From Viridothelium virens (taxonomy: Eukaryota; Ascomycota; Dothideomycetes; Trypetheliales; Trypetheliaceae): 64,000 bases of DNA. The number at the start of each line of letters is the position of its first letter. Within the stretch, counting starts at the first letter, position 1. Under the pieces are notes generated by a model that was not told the DNA's origin, did not search any database, and saw nothing but the letters and a program-made list of their open reading frames with translations. Location: positions 281,948 through 345,947 of the forward strand of contig ML991798.1 of NCBI GenBank assembly GCA_010094025.1, in the 5' to 3' direction. Shown here piece after piece: positions 20,685 through 32,420 of this stretch. A program made the position numbers and the translations under genes.

Positions 20685-21575
20685 TGCGGTCGGATTTTGA
20701 TAGTCCGCAAATGCTTTCTCGAAACTCAGGACGAGGAAACAAGCAGGATGAATTTGACAAGGGAGACAACAGAGAAGCGCATGTTGGAGAAATTTAAGAT
20801 ACGTCTATGGGCGGCAGCGTAGTGTGCCAAGCAAACGCCCAATTGATATGACGCAACACCTACAAGACGTAGCACATGCGCGAAGTATCAAATTGCATTC
20901 CGATCATCTCTAATGGCGCCGGCGGCATGCATTCTTGGGACGGCACCACTGCTAGATTACTGGCATGAGGCACACTGATCCAAGTACGGGCTTTCTGGGT
21001 TGTTAAAACACCTTGAAAGCTCGCATGCCCTTGAATCGGGTTGCCAAGACGCGTCTACGCAGCCTTTTAGGTTTTGATTTGGAAATCGTTTGCCAATTGA
21101 GTGAGGTGATGTTGGCGCTTCTTGATAAGCTGAGACGACGTGATTCGATCGATTGGACATATTGGACATATTGGCCGTTCATGGCAGTGATTTGTCCTGA
21201 AAAGCTACAGCGCAGATCCTCCGAGTGCCGGAGCGCGAGGAGATCGAAGGTCCGTGGGTCCCTCACAGGGTAGCTGCTAAGAAGGATGACCAAGCGGTGC
21301 AAGTTTCATTGAACTTCGAGCCTAGGAAGTGTCTTTTTCTTCATCCAATAGGATCGTTGAGACACTCGACAGAAGCTTTACGCAGGAAAAAAGGCAGAGA
21401 GCAGAGTATAGGCATCGTTCACAGCTCAGTCGACATAGAATACAGGCAATACCGGAGGACGCAGGAGGTATGATCATGGTCCGCAAATGCTTCTGACAAC
21501 CTCCCATCATATCCATCGCTTGAACACCATCTACCATTACTTCATCGACGATTCCATCGTCCTATAAGAACCCGT
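20685..21575. other. Intergenic region upstream of the DUF3602 gene
   Basis: 891 bp holding the DUF3602 promoter and the phosphate carrier 3' end. A 9-bp unit (attggacat) is repeated two and a half times at 21152-21174. Frames of up to 99 codons on the minus strand have no family resemblance. Confidence 0.5.
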
Positions 21576-23009
21576 TTAAGCCTTCTGCTTCTCTGGAGGA
21601 GCAGCGCCACCGGTGGTCGGGAAACCCATGAAAATCTTGAAGTAATCTATCAAAACATTAGTCGGAATGTCACCTACGTGATAACGCTAGTATGACTTAC
21701 CATAGATCATCCATTGCAGACCAGTCAAAGTCCCAATCATAACAATACGGACAGGCAGACCATTCCAGAGACCGGCAAATCCAATGTCCTTGTAGATTCG
21801 GCCCATGGCAGAACCGAAGGCCTCACCAGGTTGACGGTTGGCGTTGAGCTTGCTGACCATGACATCTGCCGGATGACTGAGAGAGTGGCATTAGCATTGG
21901 ATGAGAAAAACACGAGTACGCAAGTGCTCACCTAACGATAGCACAGAGAATACCGGCAATGTAACCGCCGGCAAAAGAGACACCTGTTTGAGCCGCCTTT
22001 CCGTAATCAGACTTTTGGCCAGGTAAACGGTGATAGATCATCTCGACGACGGTTTCGAAGGAGGCGAATTTCATCATCGTGTATGGGATCTGGCGACCCC
22101 AAAGGGGATATAGACCTTTGTAGAGACTAGGAATGAGCGTCAGCTTTAGATTGTCTACGAGTCGAACTCAATCAAAAAAATATACCCGCCGATGCCTTCT
22201 GCGCTTGTAACCTTCGAAAGTCCGTCGAGAGTGCCTTTGGCGAAAGGAGGGATGGTAGTCTGCATGCGAACTTTAACGGCCTCAAATGGGCAAAGACCGA
22301 CGTCAGCGATGAACTCGGCAGAAGCGCTTCCAGCAAGGTAAATCCAGGTCTTGTACTTGTAGGCATTTTCTGGACCAGCCAAATCCGAGTAGAACTTCTT
22401 GAACCATTCGTAACCACCGTATTTGAAAGCACCTTGGACCTAAGGATGATTAATTTCCGGACTGGGAGACTGCGAAGGGAAAATCCTACAGAGTAACCAA
22501 AGAATGTCGGACTCCAACCAGTGAAAATGCCACGGAGCCCTTCAGCACGAGAGATCTTGCCCCATGCCTCAAAGTTACCCTTGTACATCTTCGAATCGAC
22601 CTGACGGCGACATTTCACCAAGTCAAGCGGAGTCACAGCAGTGTGGGTGAGACCCTGGTATTACTGAGTATGATGTCCTTCAATTTCGACGAGTGATACT
22701 CACGCAAGCAAGCAGACCCCCAAAGGTACACGCTGCGTAGAATTGTGGGGAGTAGAGTTCGATTTTGCCGGTATTCTGCTGAACTTTACTGCTTGCCTTC
22801 TCGAACTCCTTAACGGCGGCATCGCTCAATTGGTTGGTTTTGGCCTTTGCGTCATCGGCAACCGACCAGTTCGGATAGAGGTGTTCTCGCGCTCGGAGGC
22901 TCGTTCTCGGAGTTTGAGGAGCCTGAGCCTGAGCCTTCGGCCGACCATTGGGGATGAGAGGCGAAAAGGTGGCGCTCAATGCAGCTTGTGTAGGGAGGAT
23001 GATTGGCAT
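21576..23009 (-). CDS. MIR1: Mitochondrial phosphate carrier
   Basis: The carrier brings phosphate into the matrix for ATP synthesis by H+ symport in the inner membrane. Six exons: 23009-22704, 22654-22490, 22439-22186, 22126-21932, 21876-21701 and 21646-21576; all introns are 49-59 bp. The frame encodes 388 residues. The three mitochondrial-carrier repeats are visible by their signatures [24 protein letters not shown] and [12 protein letters not shown]. Other family segments are [40 protein letters not shown] and [18 protein letters not shown]. The N-terminal 75 residues before the first repeat form a polar extension rich in Ala, Pro and Lys, as is common in fungal members. The alternative yeast paralogue PIC2 cannot be excluded by eye. 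Confidence 0.94.
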
Positions 23010-23390
23010 GATGACTGGATGATAGGTGAGTTCTCTATCACGGCGAGTGCTGGCTGGTTGTACTAAGGAAACTCACTGGAAGCTCTACTGGAGCTGATTG
23101 AAGACTCAATTAATGAGCGGATTGCTCAAATCCTCACGCAGGACCCAGGAGTGGATGGTCCTGAGCAGGTATGGTTACTGGGAGAAGCTTGTATGGGCTG
23201 TTGTCAAGATGTCGCGGTTGCTCCGAACACGAGGGCCGCAGCGCAGCGTACAGGAGGTGTCCCAAGCACAAGCCCCTCCGTAGTCGAATGACGTACCTGA
23301 AACGGTATTAAGCGGGACAAAGGAAAACACCTCCATCTGTCTTGTGTGAGGTTCAGAGCTTTGGAGCTTAAATTGAACTGCTAAGACAGC
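23010..23390. promoter_or_regulatory. Shared upstream region of the phosphate carrier and CBS-domain genes
   Basis: 381 bp between divergent starts. It must hold both promoters. No specific motif is claimed. Confidence 0.45.
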
Positions 23391-23926
23391 ATGAGCGATA
23401 GCACTGCGCCTTCCGATCCTATACAATCAGCATGGGCGGACAAATATCGAGGCGTGCGTCATTCAAGCTACTTCTGCTACTAATAATCATACTCAGGAAC
23501 TTCCAGGCTACTGTCGAAGACCTCGACCCTCCCTCCGCCCTCTCTACCTCCCCGACTTCTCCCATCTCTCATGCTCTGCTCTCAGCATTCGAACGCGACT
23601 ATACTCATCTGACCGTCCTCGATCCTGACACCCGCAGCCTTCTCGGGTATCTCTCCATCCCATACCTGAAAGCCTCGCTGGAGTCCAAAGTCGTTACTGA
23701 ATCCGATCCTGTGGAAAAAGCCATGATGAAATTCCAGAGGAAAGGGAAGAAGTACAAAATCATCACTATGGACACGCCCCTTGAGGAACTAGAAACCTTT
23801 TTCGACGGTAGCGAGGGAGGTCAGAAACAAGAGTTTGCCGTCGTAACGGATGGTGGGAGGCGGTTCGTTCTCGGAGTCGCGACGAGGGCGGATCTGGAGG
23901 AGTTTGTAAAACGGCGGCCAGCCTGA
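23391..23926 (+). CDS. Small CBS-domain protein
   Basis: Two exons, 23391-23453 and 23507-23926, are separated by a 53-bp intron with a good branch sequence (TACTAAT) and encode 160 residues. The first exon supplies MSDSTAPSDPIQ and ADKYRG, and the junction yields RGATVEDLDPP, a conserved opening of this fungal family. The rest is a paired CBS module: AFERDYTHLTVLDPDTRSL and GYLSIPYLKASLE in the first half, TPLEELETFFDG, FAVVTDGGRRFVLGVATRAD and LEEFVKRR in the second. CBS pairs bind adenosine nucleotides in many proteins. Here no fused enzyme domain is present, so ligand and partner are unknown. Confidence 0.88.
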
Positions 23927-24532
23927 TTTTCGAACTTGCTAGGATCACCGGTAAAATTTGACGATGTAAGGATTGGTCGATGTGCATAAGCGAAGGCGTA
24001 CGTTAAGTAATGGACTTCTTATTGGCAGTACCGCATCATAGATAAGTAATGGACGGGGAATTCCGCTGTCAAATAGGGATAGAAGAGGAGCATGCACAGC
24101 TCTTCTGTGTATTTGAGTAGCCTTGAGCTTGTTTTTGCGGTGTCTTCGACAGATCTTGCCTCTCTCCTCGCAATAACGTCTTCCTTAGCTAGCCACAGTT
24201 CAAACTGGACTCAACGATGAGCCGAGAGGTATCGAGCAATAAGCCAAGTTGCGGACATGTATGGTACCTGAGACGACCAAAGACATGTCGCTGAATTTCC
24301 AATAGAGATTCTCTCTCTCTTCCCCTCAAGTTTGCCTTCTTATAGTGCTGCGTCTCTTGGGCATAAATTCTAGCCCATGGGCGTGAATCAGTCTCGCAAA
24401 TTCATCATCGCGGTAAGTTGCAAGGTGACTCAATACACACCATCGTGGATTGTCGGAACGCGGTCTGCCTCATTGGGCATGGCGCGACATGTTAAGTGTG
24501 ATACAGGTCAGTAACCGAAGATTTCCATCTCA
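23927..24532. other. Spacer between convergent CBS-domain and PTC7 genes
   Basis: 606 bp between two convergent stops, rather long for 3' regions alone. I found no coding frame of note, repeat or RNA gene. Confidence 0.5.
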
Positions 24533-25926
24533 TCAACCTTTGGGCAACTTTCTCTTCGAGCAGAGCGCTGCAACAACGCTAATGTCGTCGAGTTTTCCTA
24601 TTATGAATTAGTTCCTTGATTCGAAACTCTAACACAATTTCGAAGTTTACCTCCTTCGGTAGCAAGACCCTCCTCAATCGATCTCTCCATAAATGGACTC
24701 TCCGCAAAGGGATCCTCGGCGACCACTCTTGCGGCCTTGACAATTTCTTGAGCAACGAACCGCATGCCATCCGCGTAACTGCTTTCCCCTGGAACCATAC
24801 CTGTGCCCTCCTCTCCATGCTCCCACTTATGCATGCTGTCCATCACGCTTTCCAGCACTTCATGTTCCCATAGGTTGTCTGCTACGCCATCGGACATGGC
24901 AAGAACCACATCGTTTTCTTCAATTGAAAGCTTATCGACGACTGCATTCTGTTTCGGCGTGTCCGGGCTATTTGTACCCAATTGCCTTGGACAGTCAAAC
25001 CAATGCCACTGCTCTTTCGTCTTGTAGATGATCTCTTTGTTTCGTGGTCTGAGCACCATGATCTGCGAGTCTCCAAGCTGCGTCACATAGAGCAACGGAT
25101 GAGGCACCTGGTCCCCGCTCGAATGCAGCAGCGCACTGCACGCGGTCGTCGTTCCCAGCCACTCATTTGGTTTCGATGTCGCTTCGATCGTTTGCTGCAA
25201 TGCCCTCGTCAAGTAACACACTGGCTTCGGCTCCTCCGCGCCTCCGTATTTATCTTTCTCCGCCTCGAGCGCCCAGAAATGCAAGATCAGTCGTGACCAG
25301 AGCCTATGACACAACCTAGATTAGCCTCTCTCACTCACTCTCTATGCATTATCTAGCCTCTAAACACCCCCCCAAATCCCCAGATTAGAAAGAGCAGGTA
25401 GTTCCTCTTACGCAGAATGCCCCCTGTCCTTATGCGCCCATGCCCCAACTCCATCATTCGCCCCGATAAAGTTATCGCTCACCAGCACCGCATCATCCCC
25501 GTTCGTAATCCCTCGGATCATCTCCCCATTCACGAAGCTCCGCCGGTCCCGGCTCTGATTGTGGGTGCTCAGCGGATCCGAGAAGGAGCCACTCGGCGGA
25601 CTTAGGAACGGTGGCGGAAAAGGTCGGGACGCCCGTTTCGCGAACAGCGCGTACCCGGCCTCGAAGTAGAAGGGCGAGCTCGAGGTGGAGGGCGCATTAT
25701 CATCGGGCACGGGCGTCGTGGTGCCAACGCGGGGTTCACGAGATTTGCTGCTGCGCGATTGCTGCTGTTGTTGAGCAATGGGTGAGGTGTATAGGTGGCG
25801 GACTCTTCGGCGGAGATGGACGCGGAGGGCGATTAGGGAGGGGGAAGGGAATGAATTTAATCGGGAGAGATGGGGGAGGGGAGGGCGCAGGGCCTCCATG
25901 CCCAAGGCGTAGAGCGGCTCCACCAC
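24533..25926 (-). CDS. PTC7: PP2C-type protein phosphatase, Ptc7/Azr1-like
   Basis: Ptc7-group phosphatases are metal-dependent Ser/Thr phosphatases, mitochondrial in yeast, where they affect coenzyme Q synthesis. Three exons, 25926-25412, 25303-24651 and 24597-24533 (introns 108 and 53 bp), encode 410 residues. The N-terminal 60 residues are basic (LRVHLRRRVRHLYTSPIA), compatible with a mitochondrial presequence. PP2C metal-site motifs are present: DNFIGANDGVGAWAHKDRGH, then TTTACSALL, VTQLGDSQIMVLRP, AMSDGVADNLWEHEVLES and KLDDISVVAALC. The last of these, with a conserved metal-binding Asp, is recovered only by including the final 65-bp exon. The catalytic domain is interrupted by a charged insert (HKWEHGEEGTG). 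A second in-frame Met lies nine codons after the chosen start. Confidence 0.88.
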
Positions 25927-26251
25927 TGCTGAGTAGAAGGATAGAGTAGGTGGTTCGCAAAAAGATATGGGGAGGATTGTACCATTGTCGCTGAAATAGC
26001 CATGTCCATGTACGTAATCCCTGGTCGGCGGAGGCCGGTAGAGGCCGGTAGGGGTTCGCCAAATTTTCGGGATAAGGAGTTTTAGGGGCCCATACTGTTG
26101 GGTCCAAATGGTACTAAAGTACTTGTACTTCGATTTTCACTATCTACATTTAAATACTACATCCGTTCGAAGAGTATACGATAGTTCCTCTGTCCAACCT
26201 GGATATTATGTACAGCGGTGAATTAAGGACACACTGTAGTCTTCCAAACGT
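25927..26251. other. Spacer between PTC7 start and arylsulfotransferase stop
   Basis: 325 bp with the PTC7 promoter. A short direct duplication (gaggccggta, next to each other) occurs at 26032-26051. Nothing else was recognised. Confidence 0.5.
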
Positions 26252-27933
26252 TTATATCCCTAGACGCTGTACCTCCGATTTGGTAGTTTCTGTACCGTTA
26301 ACAACAGCAGCAACTTGCACATATCTGGCATCGGCATCGACATTGAACTTTGTTTCAAAGCCTTTGAAGCCAACATCTCCAGCTTTCGTCAGGTTCCCGC
26401 TTGAACTGCCTTCATAGACAGCCCACGCAGTAACATCAGTTGCGCCATTCCAGCTCACATACCCGTATGCGGCCGGACAGTCAGTCGCATTATTCTTCTC
26501 CACCACTAGGCTTGGTTTGCCAGTTGGATTTCCGTGCCAGATTTGCTTGTATCCACGATACAGTTGGACGAGGTTGTCGCCTCCAACCCTCCCAGTCCAT
26601 CTAACGTCAGCACCGCTAGTATCGGGACCGAACTCCTTCATTACGGGGATTTCGCCATAGGTGATAAATCCATTGCCCGTCCCATATAAATCAACCTCGT
26701 AGGAACCTTGGGAATCGACATAAAGATTGTCTTTAGCATCCACCAAGTGCCGGATCGTCTGAACACTTGCGCTGGACAAGTTCGATGGTGGAAGTGGAAG
26801 TAGCAACTCAAGGCCAACTGTCGGATTCGTTCCATTGTCGAAAGCTTGGTTGTTGTTGTTAAACCACGATATGGATACAGAGGAATTGCTAACGTTATGA
26901 GGGCGAGAATGATGCTGCCAGCGCTAGACCCATACCGTTAGTCGCGATAACATCGTAAGAATAGCTTGGTTGCATCTAGCGAGGAGAAACCTACGAAGTG
27001 AGCATCTTCTGGAAGAAGGCCAAAGTCTCCACCGGTATCACCATTAATAGTCCAGATGATATTGCCCTTTGAGTCTACTAGGTACGTTTCCCATGTATGC
27101 CGACCATTTACAAGATAATTATCCCCAATGTTGACGACCGAGTTGATATGAAACCAATCGAATGGGAAAGATTCGTTCGCGCCAGCTCCATTCCGAGGTT
27201 GATGTGTGTGAGTGATAGGAACGTGATCTTGCGCGCTCCACGTGAAAAGTACATCATTTGTTTTGGGATCCACTTCCAAGAAAAGGCAGTCGAAGCCCCA
27301 GCCATGCACTGGACCGCCAATAGGAGACAGATCTATCGGAGTGGCGTTATACACACTAACAAGCATAGTGTTACGATCCGTTAGGAAAGATTCGTGAATG
27401 TCGACAATGCAATCAAACGTCTGATTGCCAGGAATATTCAGCTCAACATGTGGGCAGACTGTGGCAATGACATTATACGAAGTATCCAGGATTGTTACAT
27501 TTCCGTAGCCATGACCAACATTGCCGCCTGCTGTACTCAGACCTGACCAATAGTGAAGGACTTGTTGGTTTTCGTATGTCTGGACAAAAAGGTTCGTGGC
27601 ATTCAGGATAGGACCATTCCAGACAAGCTCCCCAGTATCAGTCATAATCAGTGGCGCCGGTGCCTTGATTGCGGGGACGGCGGAAAAGTCGCTTTGAGTG
27701 GTCACAATGTATCCCGGTGCCAATGGCTTACCATTGGTCGTGATATCCATGACTGGTGGAGTGAACGACGATGACTTATAAATTTGCCATGGCCAAACTG
27801 TTGACCCATTGCCTCCGACTTCATTATGGGCAACACCAGGTCCTGGGCCAGGATTCTCATTACATTCGGTGGACTCGACGAGAAATGGAAGGAGAAGAAA
27901 AACGCCAAGTACTGCGCGAACAGTGAAGGACAT
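26252..27933 (-). CDS. Secreted arylsulfotransferase-family (ASST) protein
   Basis: The fungal ASST family is related to bacterial arylsulfate sulfotransferases, but no fungal reaction is established that I know of. Two exons, 27933-26995 and 26923-26252, with a 71-bp intron (GTAGGT, CTAAC branch, TCTAG), encode 536 residues. The chosen ATG gives a clean signal peptide (MSFTVRAVLGVFLLLPFLVES); an in-frame ATG 13 codons upstream would bury it. Features are a propeller-like repeat architecture with PAPLIMTDTGELVWNGP, FDCIVDIHESFLT, FLEVDPKTNDVLFTWSAQDH, FDWFHINSVVNIGDNYLVNG and RHTWETYLVDSKGNIIW. After the intron come FRWQHHSRPHNV and a C-terminal domain ending ETTKSEVQRLGI. Many N-x-S/T sites fit secretion. 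A splice read-through would end at FLRCYRD, a few codons past the donor. Confidence 0.85.
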
Positions 27934-29707
27934 TGTCCCAACTCCGTTGGTACAATACTTTTCGTAGCTCAACGTTGATTAAGGGGGATATCCTGTGGGA
28001 TTGATAGAAATGGAAAAGCCAAGGCAGACGATTAATTGACAGGAGACTGGAGGATAACAAATGAATTGTCGGTGGGAGTTGCCGTGCTGGAAAAAAACTC
28101 CTGGGCCCTGAACTTCCAGCTTTTCACATATCACAGGGGTGCTGCACGGGAGCTGATGAGGATCAGAATAGGAACGAACCTCACAGTTTAATGGAAAGCT
28201 AAGCTTGCCCACTTCTCAGGCTCGGCCTCCGTAGGAATCGTTGCTTACTCTCCAAGCTGAATTCCCGTGCACCCGTGCACCCGTGGGTTCCGCATGAACT
28301 ACGTGCGTGGAGGAATGTGAGAACGTCATCTTGCCGAAAGAAACATCAGCAGGGAGGAGAGTTGACGGCGATCTTGACATTTTACGGAGTAGTCACTGTT
28401 GAACGGGGCCAATCTGTCAGTGGCTTGTCGATGCAATTTCGCTGCGATGCTGACGTGCTCACCTGGGGCGTCTCAGAAGATTGGGTGGTTGCAAAAGGCA
28501 TCACCCTTGGTGGACGAGCGACATCCGGGCGCCCATTGGCGCCATCAGACGTAGCACGTATGTATTTCATGCGTTGGTAATTTAAAAAGCCTGTAGACAC
28601 GGGAGAGTGATGAACACAACGTGCTAGAGGTATCGAATCAAAGGATGTGCAACGCCGGAAGAAAACTGCCCGATGACACCATTTTCTCATCGGGAAGATC
28701 CGTCACCACGCCTACCTAAGGCATAAGGTATACAGTACTTGTGGTTGAATGGGTATTGCGATATCACCATTCTAAGAATTGAACGGAGTGGCCTTTTGTG
28801 TCTGTTCCTATCGATAGTCTAGTTCCTCTCATCCGTAGGTAGTCGGTGAGTTCCGACAGAAGGCGCTAAGCAAGGGGTCTAGCGATGGAGCCTCATAAGG
28901 TACCGTACCGCACTCTCGGGTTCACCTTAGACCGAACATCACAAGAATGTGATCCAATTTGCTGCCACGATCACAAAACAATTCCTTGACTGCTCTCAAG
29001 GTGTCATATCTTCTAGATGTACCATTTCCTCTCTCACTTTCTGCACTTCCAATGTCGTCTCGAGAAGACTTAGAAATTCTACAACAAGGCTTTCCACTTT
29101 TGGTTATCCTTCGTACTTATGAAGTTGTACGAAGATCGTTCCTACACTATCAAAGTATGCCGCGTGATCATCAGCTCGGAGCCACGATCTGATATGCTTC
29201 CACTTCGTAGAGAGACACCCCCACACTCGATGTGAGGTGCAGGGAAACTTCCAGCCGCCTCTAGCAGCTGAAGGATGACCACACCCCGGTTTTTTCATAT
29301 TCAATCTCGTGCCAAGCAGTGATACTCAGAAAACTCTAGCGTCGGTAGCTCAATCACCCCGGAAGCGGACAAAACATGTTAGGCGAGGAGGTTGGCCCGT
29401 CAGGCAATTATACGGAACAGCTTCTGCCTCGCTGCGTGAGGCTCGCTACTTAGGTGATGAGTAGGTAGTTAGGGAAGCCCTAACTGTCAAGCCGGAAAGG
29501 GGGAGGCTGGGTGGTCACGACTTGTTGCTTATACTTAGCCGTGCAATATCTTTCTAAGTTCGTTGATTTTGCAATCCGAAAAGAGTATGCTGTTGAATCG
29601 TTTTTGATTGAACCCGATTGAGCACGAGCATATCTGGATACATACATTATTCTTTCATTAAGCTATCCAGCATCTTTTCAATTGTTTGGAATCAAGCTGT
29701 TATTAGT
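27934..29707. other. Long gene-free region between ASST and rhodopsin-domain genes
   Basis: 1.77 kb between divergent genes. An 8-bp unit (cccgtgca) is repeated at 28264-28287. Frames of 60-102 codons occur but resemble no family, and no spliced product could be built. A tRNA B-box-like string near 29610 on the minus strand lacks the rest of a tRNA. It may simply be promoter DNA of two regulated genes. Confidence 0.45.
28264..28287. repeat. Short tandem repeat, 8-bp unit
   Basis: Two exact copies of cccgtgca are followed by a partial third copy (cccgtg). It lies about 330 bp upstream of the ASST start. No function is evident. Confidence 0.7.
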
Positions 29708-31074
29708 ATGGAATGGGCGTTCGATCGAGAGCAGGCTATGGTAGGTCATCTTTGCTCCTTCCACATTGGCCAATCATCTTGGGTTGAGGCCGCCTGCTAA
29801 AGTATAAGAGCTGAATGGAAGAAGCTTGGATGAAATGATACAACCTTTAAATTAGAAAACTAATCCACTAACTTGTCGTGTCCATGTAATAGCTCATAGT
29901 CTGGTCTCTATTCCTCGCAGCTGTTATGAGCGTCGTGGCACGCCTTATCGCACGGCGTCGGATTTTTGGTCAATTCCTATTGGATGATTATCTCGCTCTC
30001 TTCGCTCTCTTCTGCCTTTTGGCCGATGATCTCATCTTTACCATTGCCCTACCGGTCTTCGAAACAATTCAAAGTGTCTCCTACTATCATCACAGGCCGC
30101 CTTCAAATTTCAAGCCAACAGTATTGAAATTTTTGAAAACGCAATGGGCCATAGCCTATATTTACTTCACTGGCCTCTGGGCTGTCAAAGCCGTTTTCCT
30201 TGTTTGCTACTGGAAGTTGACTGAAGACCTCAAAACTTTCCGCCGTGCCTGGTATATCTTGGTCGCCTTCGTTGTACTGACGTATATCGGATGCTTGGTC
30301 GCATATCCCTTACTAAACTACGTCCAACATCGTAAGCAGGAACACCATAGTTCTTCCTCCCTCCAATCTACTCACACACCAGTCAGACCATGTTGAATCC
30401 TTCAAGACTCTGAGCATCAAATACCAATTCGCTGCCGATCTATCCACGGACATCATGAGTAAGTCTCTGCCTTCTTCTCACCATCCTTGACCCACATCAA
30501 TCCCTCCAACCCCACTCAAACTGACCCTCATTAACCCCATTCAGTCGCCGCGCTTCCCATTACTCTCTTCCTCCGCGCCTCACTCACACCAGTCCGCCGC
30601 CTGAATCTCACCTTCCTCTCCGCCCTCTCTCTCCTTGCGACTTGCGTCGCCGTCGCGCGCTATGTCATCGACGCCCCAAACGGTCGCAACTACGGTACCC
30701 TCTGGCTCACCGTGTGGAGTATGGTCGAGCTGTCAGTCGCGATCATGGTCGCGAGCTTGATCGTGGTGCGGAGCTTTGTGGCTCGGAAGCGGGAGGGCGG
30801 GAATGCTGGATATGGGAGTCCGGTACATAGCGAGGCGCGGATGATTTCGGCGTTTGAGTTCGAGGGCAAAGGGGTGAGAAAGATGCCGTGGTTGAGTGGG
30901 ATGTGGAGGAGTAAAAAGGAGCCTTGGCCGAAACAGGAGGGTGTGTTGGAGAGGCCGAGAGGGGCAAAGCTGTCGAGGCTGTCCTCTTCAAAGTATCTGA
31001 GTGGAGGGTCGGATCTGTATCTTTATAGGGATACTCGTGGGGCCGACCTTCCTGAGGACCTCATATGGGCATAG
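29708..31074 (+). CDS. Fungal rhodopsin-domain integral membrane protein (7 TM)
   Basis: This belongs to the large ascomycete family annotated as rhodopsin-domain membrane proteins; ligands are mostly unknown. Four exons: 29708-29740 (33 bp), 29893-30331, 30387-30458 and 30545-31074 (introns 152, 55 and 86 bp), giving 357 residues. The small first exon (MEWAFDREQAM) and the acceptor at 29892 restore helix 1 (LIVWSLFLAAVMSVVARLI), which is lost if one starts at the ATG at 29926. Six more helices follow: DDYLALFALFCLLADDLIF, AIAYIYFTGLWAVKAVFLVC, WYILVAFVVLTYIGCLVAYP, DLSTDIMIAALPITLFLRA, LTFLSALSLLATCVAVARYV and TVWSMVELSVAIMVASLIVV. Family marks are RRRIFGQFLLDDY and the D-x-x-x-A-x-L-P motif in helix 5. 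The C-terminal tail (about 100 residues) is basic and Ser-rich. Confidence 0.88.
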
Positions 31075-31526
31075 GGACTATATCATTGTTGAAGGCCGAC
31101 GGCGTGCAAGCTTCTTATGGTATATTTCCAATGGGAGTAACGCTCAAGAAGTCCAGATAGGAAATTGCCGGTAGCAAAGAAAACTCTGAAACTGAGTGTT
31201 ATATCACACGTGTTCTCATTGATATAATTCAGTTATTGAACGAAGCATACCATTTCGATGGAATGGAATCTTCTCAGTTGACTCCGTGGTCTTTACGACA
31301 GAGCCACTAAAATGATCTCGCTAACTTCTTCGTGCCATGGCTGATCTGGAGAAATGGAAAGGCGAACGATGAAGCATAAACACAGTGCTCCCTTGCCTGC
31401 GTATTCGTACATAACGCTTGCAAACGTCAGATCCCCTACGCCAAGCTCTGTCCGCGAGCCAGGCGTGCTGCCCCCAAAGATTAGATAAGTGCCAGAAATA
31501 GAATGCGCCGCCCCCTGGATATCGTT
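31075..31526. other. Spacer between convergent rhodopsin-domain and ADK2 genes
   Basis: 452 bp between two stops. Nothing beyond presumed 3' regions was seen. Confidence 0.5.
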
Positions 31527-32420
31527 TCATAGCTCCACAGCCGTAGCATCCACCGCAGTGAACCTCCTGTCGAATTCGGCAAATAATTTTGGACTAATCT
31601 CGTCGCTGCTGTTGCCTTGCACCCTCCACAAGACACCCTGGCTCTCGTAGTGATCAAGTAACGGCTGACTTGTCTCTTCGAACTTCTGCAGCCGGGCCTC
31701 CCAGACCTCTGGACTATCGTCCTCCCTTCTCACCAATGGCTCCCCAGTGATATCATCCTTTCCTTCGACTTTCGGGGCGTTGAATGTCGTGTTGTAGACA
31801 CGCCCCGACGGCGGATGTACCCAGCGATTGCAGATGCGATCCATGATAATCTCGGCCGGCGTGGACAGATGCACGACAAGGTTGATGGGAATCAAAGTGT
31901 CGAGCTGGGTTGCCTGCGCAGCAGTGCGAGGAAAGCCGTCGAGGATGAAGGAGGCACTCGGCGAATTTGAGTACGAGTACCGGCTTTCGGCAGGGAAGGG
32001 AGGCGTAATATAGGAGTCGGCTTCCGGGAGGGATGAAGCGCTCGACGACGAGTTGAGGACGAGAGGAGGAACGTGATCCTCGGGAGAGAGCCAGCCACGA
32101 GTGGTAAGCTCATTGAGGATTAGACGGAGAATGGTGCCGTCGGGGACAAGGCCACCGGTTTTGATGATGTTTTCGGCCTGGATACCTAGAAGCAAAGAAG
32201 CGACGGGTTAGCAATCGTCACATATTTGTACCAGCAGATGCATAGGAGAGTCTTGTTTACCGAGCGGGGTGCGGTTCCGAACATTATTTCGCAACAAATC
32301 GCCTGATGATAGCTGCGAGATTTGGGGATACCGCTTCATCAATCGGTCTGCTTGAGTGCCCTTGCCCACACCAGGTGCGCCTACCAAAATAAGACGGGCG
32401 GCTCTCGATAATTGAGCCAT
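31527..32420 (-). CDS. ADK2: Mitochondrial GTP:AMP phosphotransferase (adenylate kinase 3 type)
   Basis: The enzyme phosphorylates AMP with GTP (or ITP) in the mitochondrial matrix. Two exons, 32420-32261 and 32185-31527 (75-bp intron, GTAAAC..TAG), encode 272 residues. The P-loop is GAPGVGKGT at residues 14-22, followed by the AMP-binding part ISQLSSGDLLRNNV and the core DGFPRTAAQA. The LID region has CNRWVHPPSGRVYNTTF. These are the AK2/AK3-type long-LID features, without the four zinc-binding cysteines of some bacterial enzymes. An extra Ser-rich insert of about 30 residues (starting LNSSSSASSL) lies between the GWLSPEDHVPPL helix and FILDGFPRT. The chosen start gives a short N-terminus (MAQLSRAARL), as in yeast Adk2, whose uncleaved N-terminus serves for import. 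Confidence 0.92.

Noticed and set aside
21152-21174. attggacat repeat as a regulatory array
   Set aside because: Only two and a half 9-bp copies; too short to support a function.
28275-28690. Opposed frames of about 100 codons
   Set aside because: Mutually overlapping on both strands with no family signal; treated as intergenic.
29597-29640. tRNA-like B-box string on the minus strand
   Set aside because: Only GGTTCAATC matches; the following bases and any A box or cloverleaf pairing are missing.
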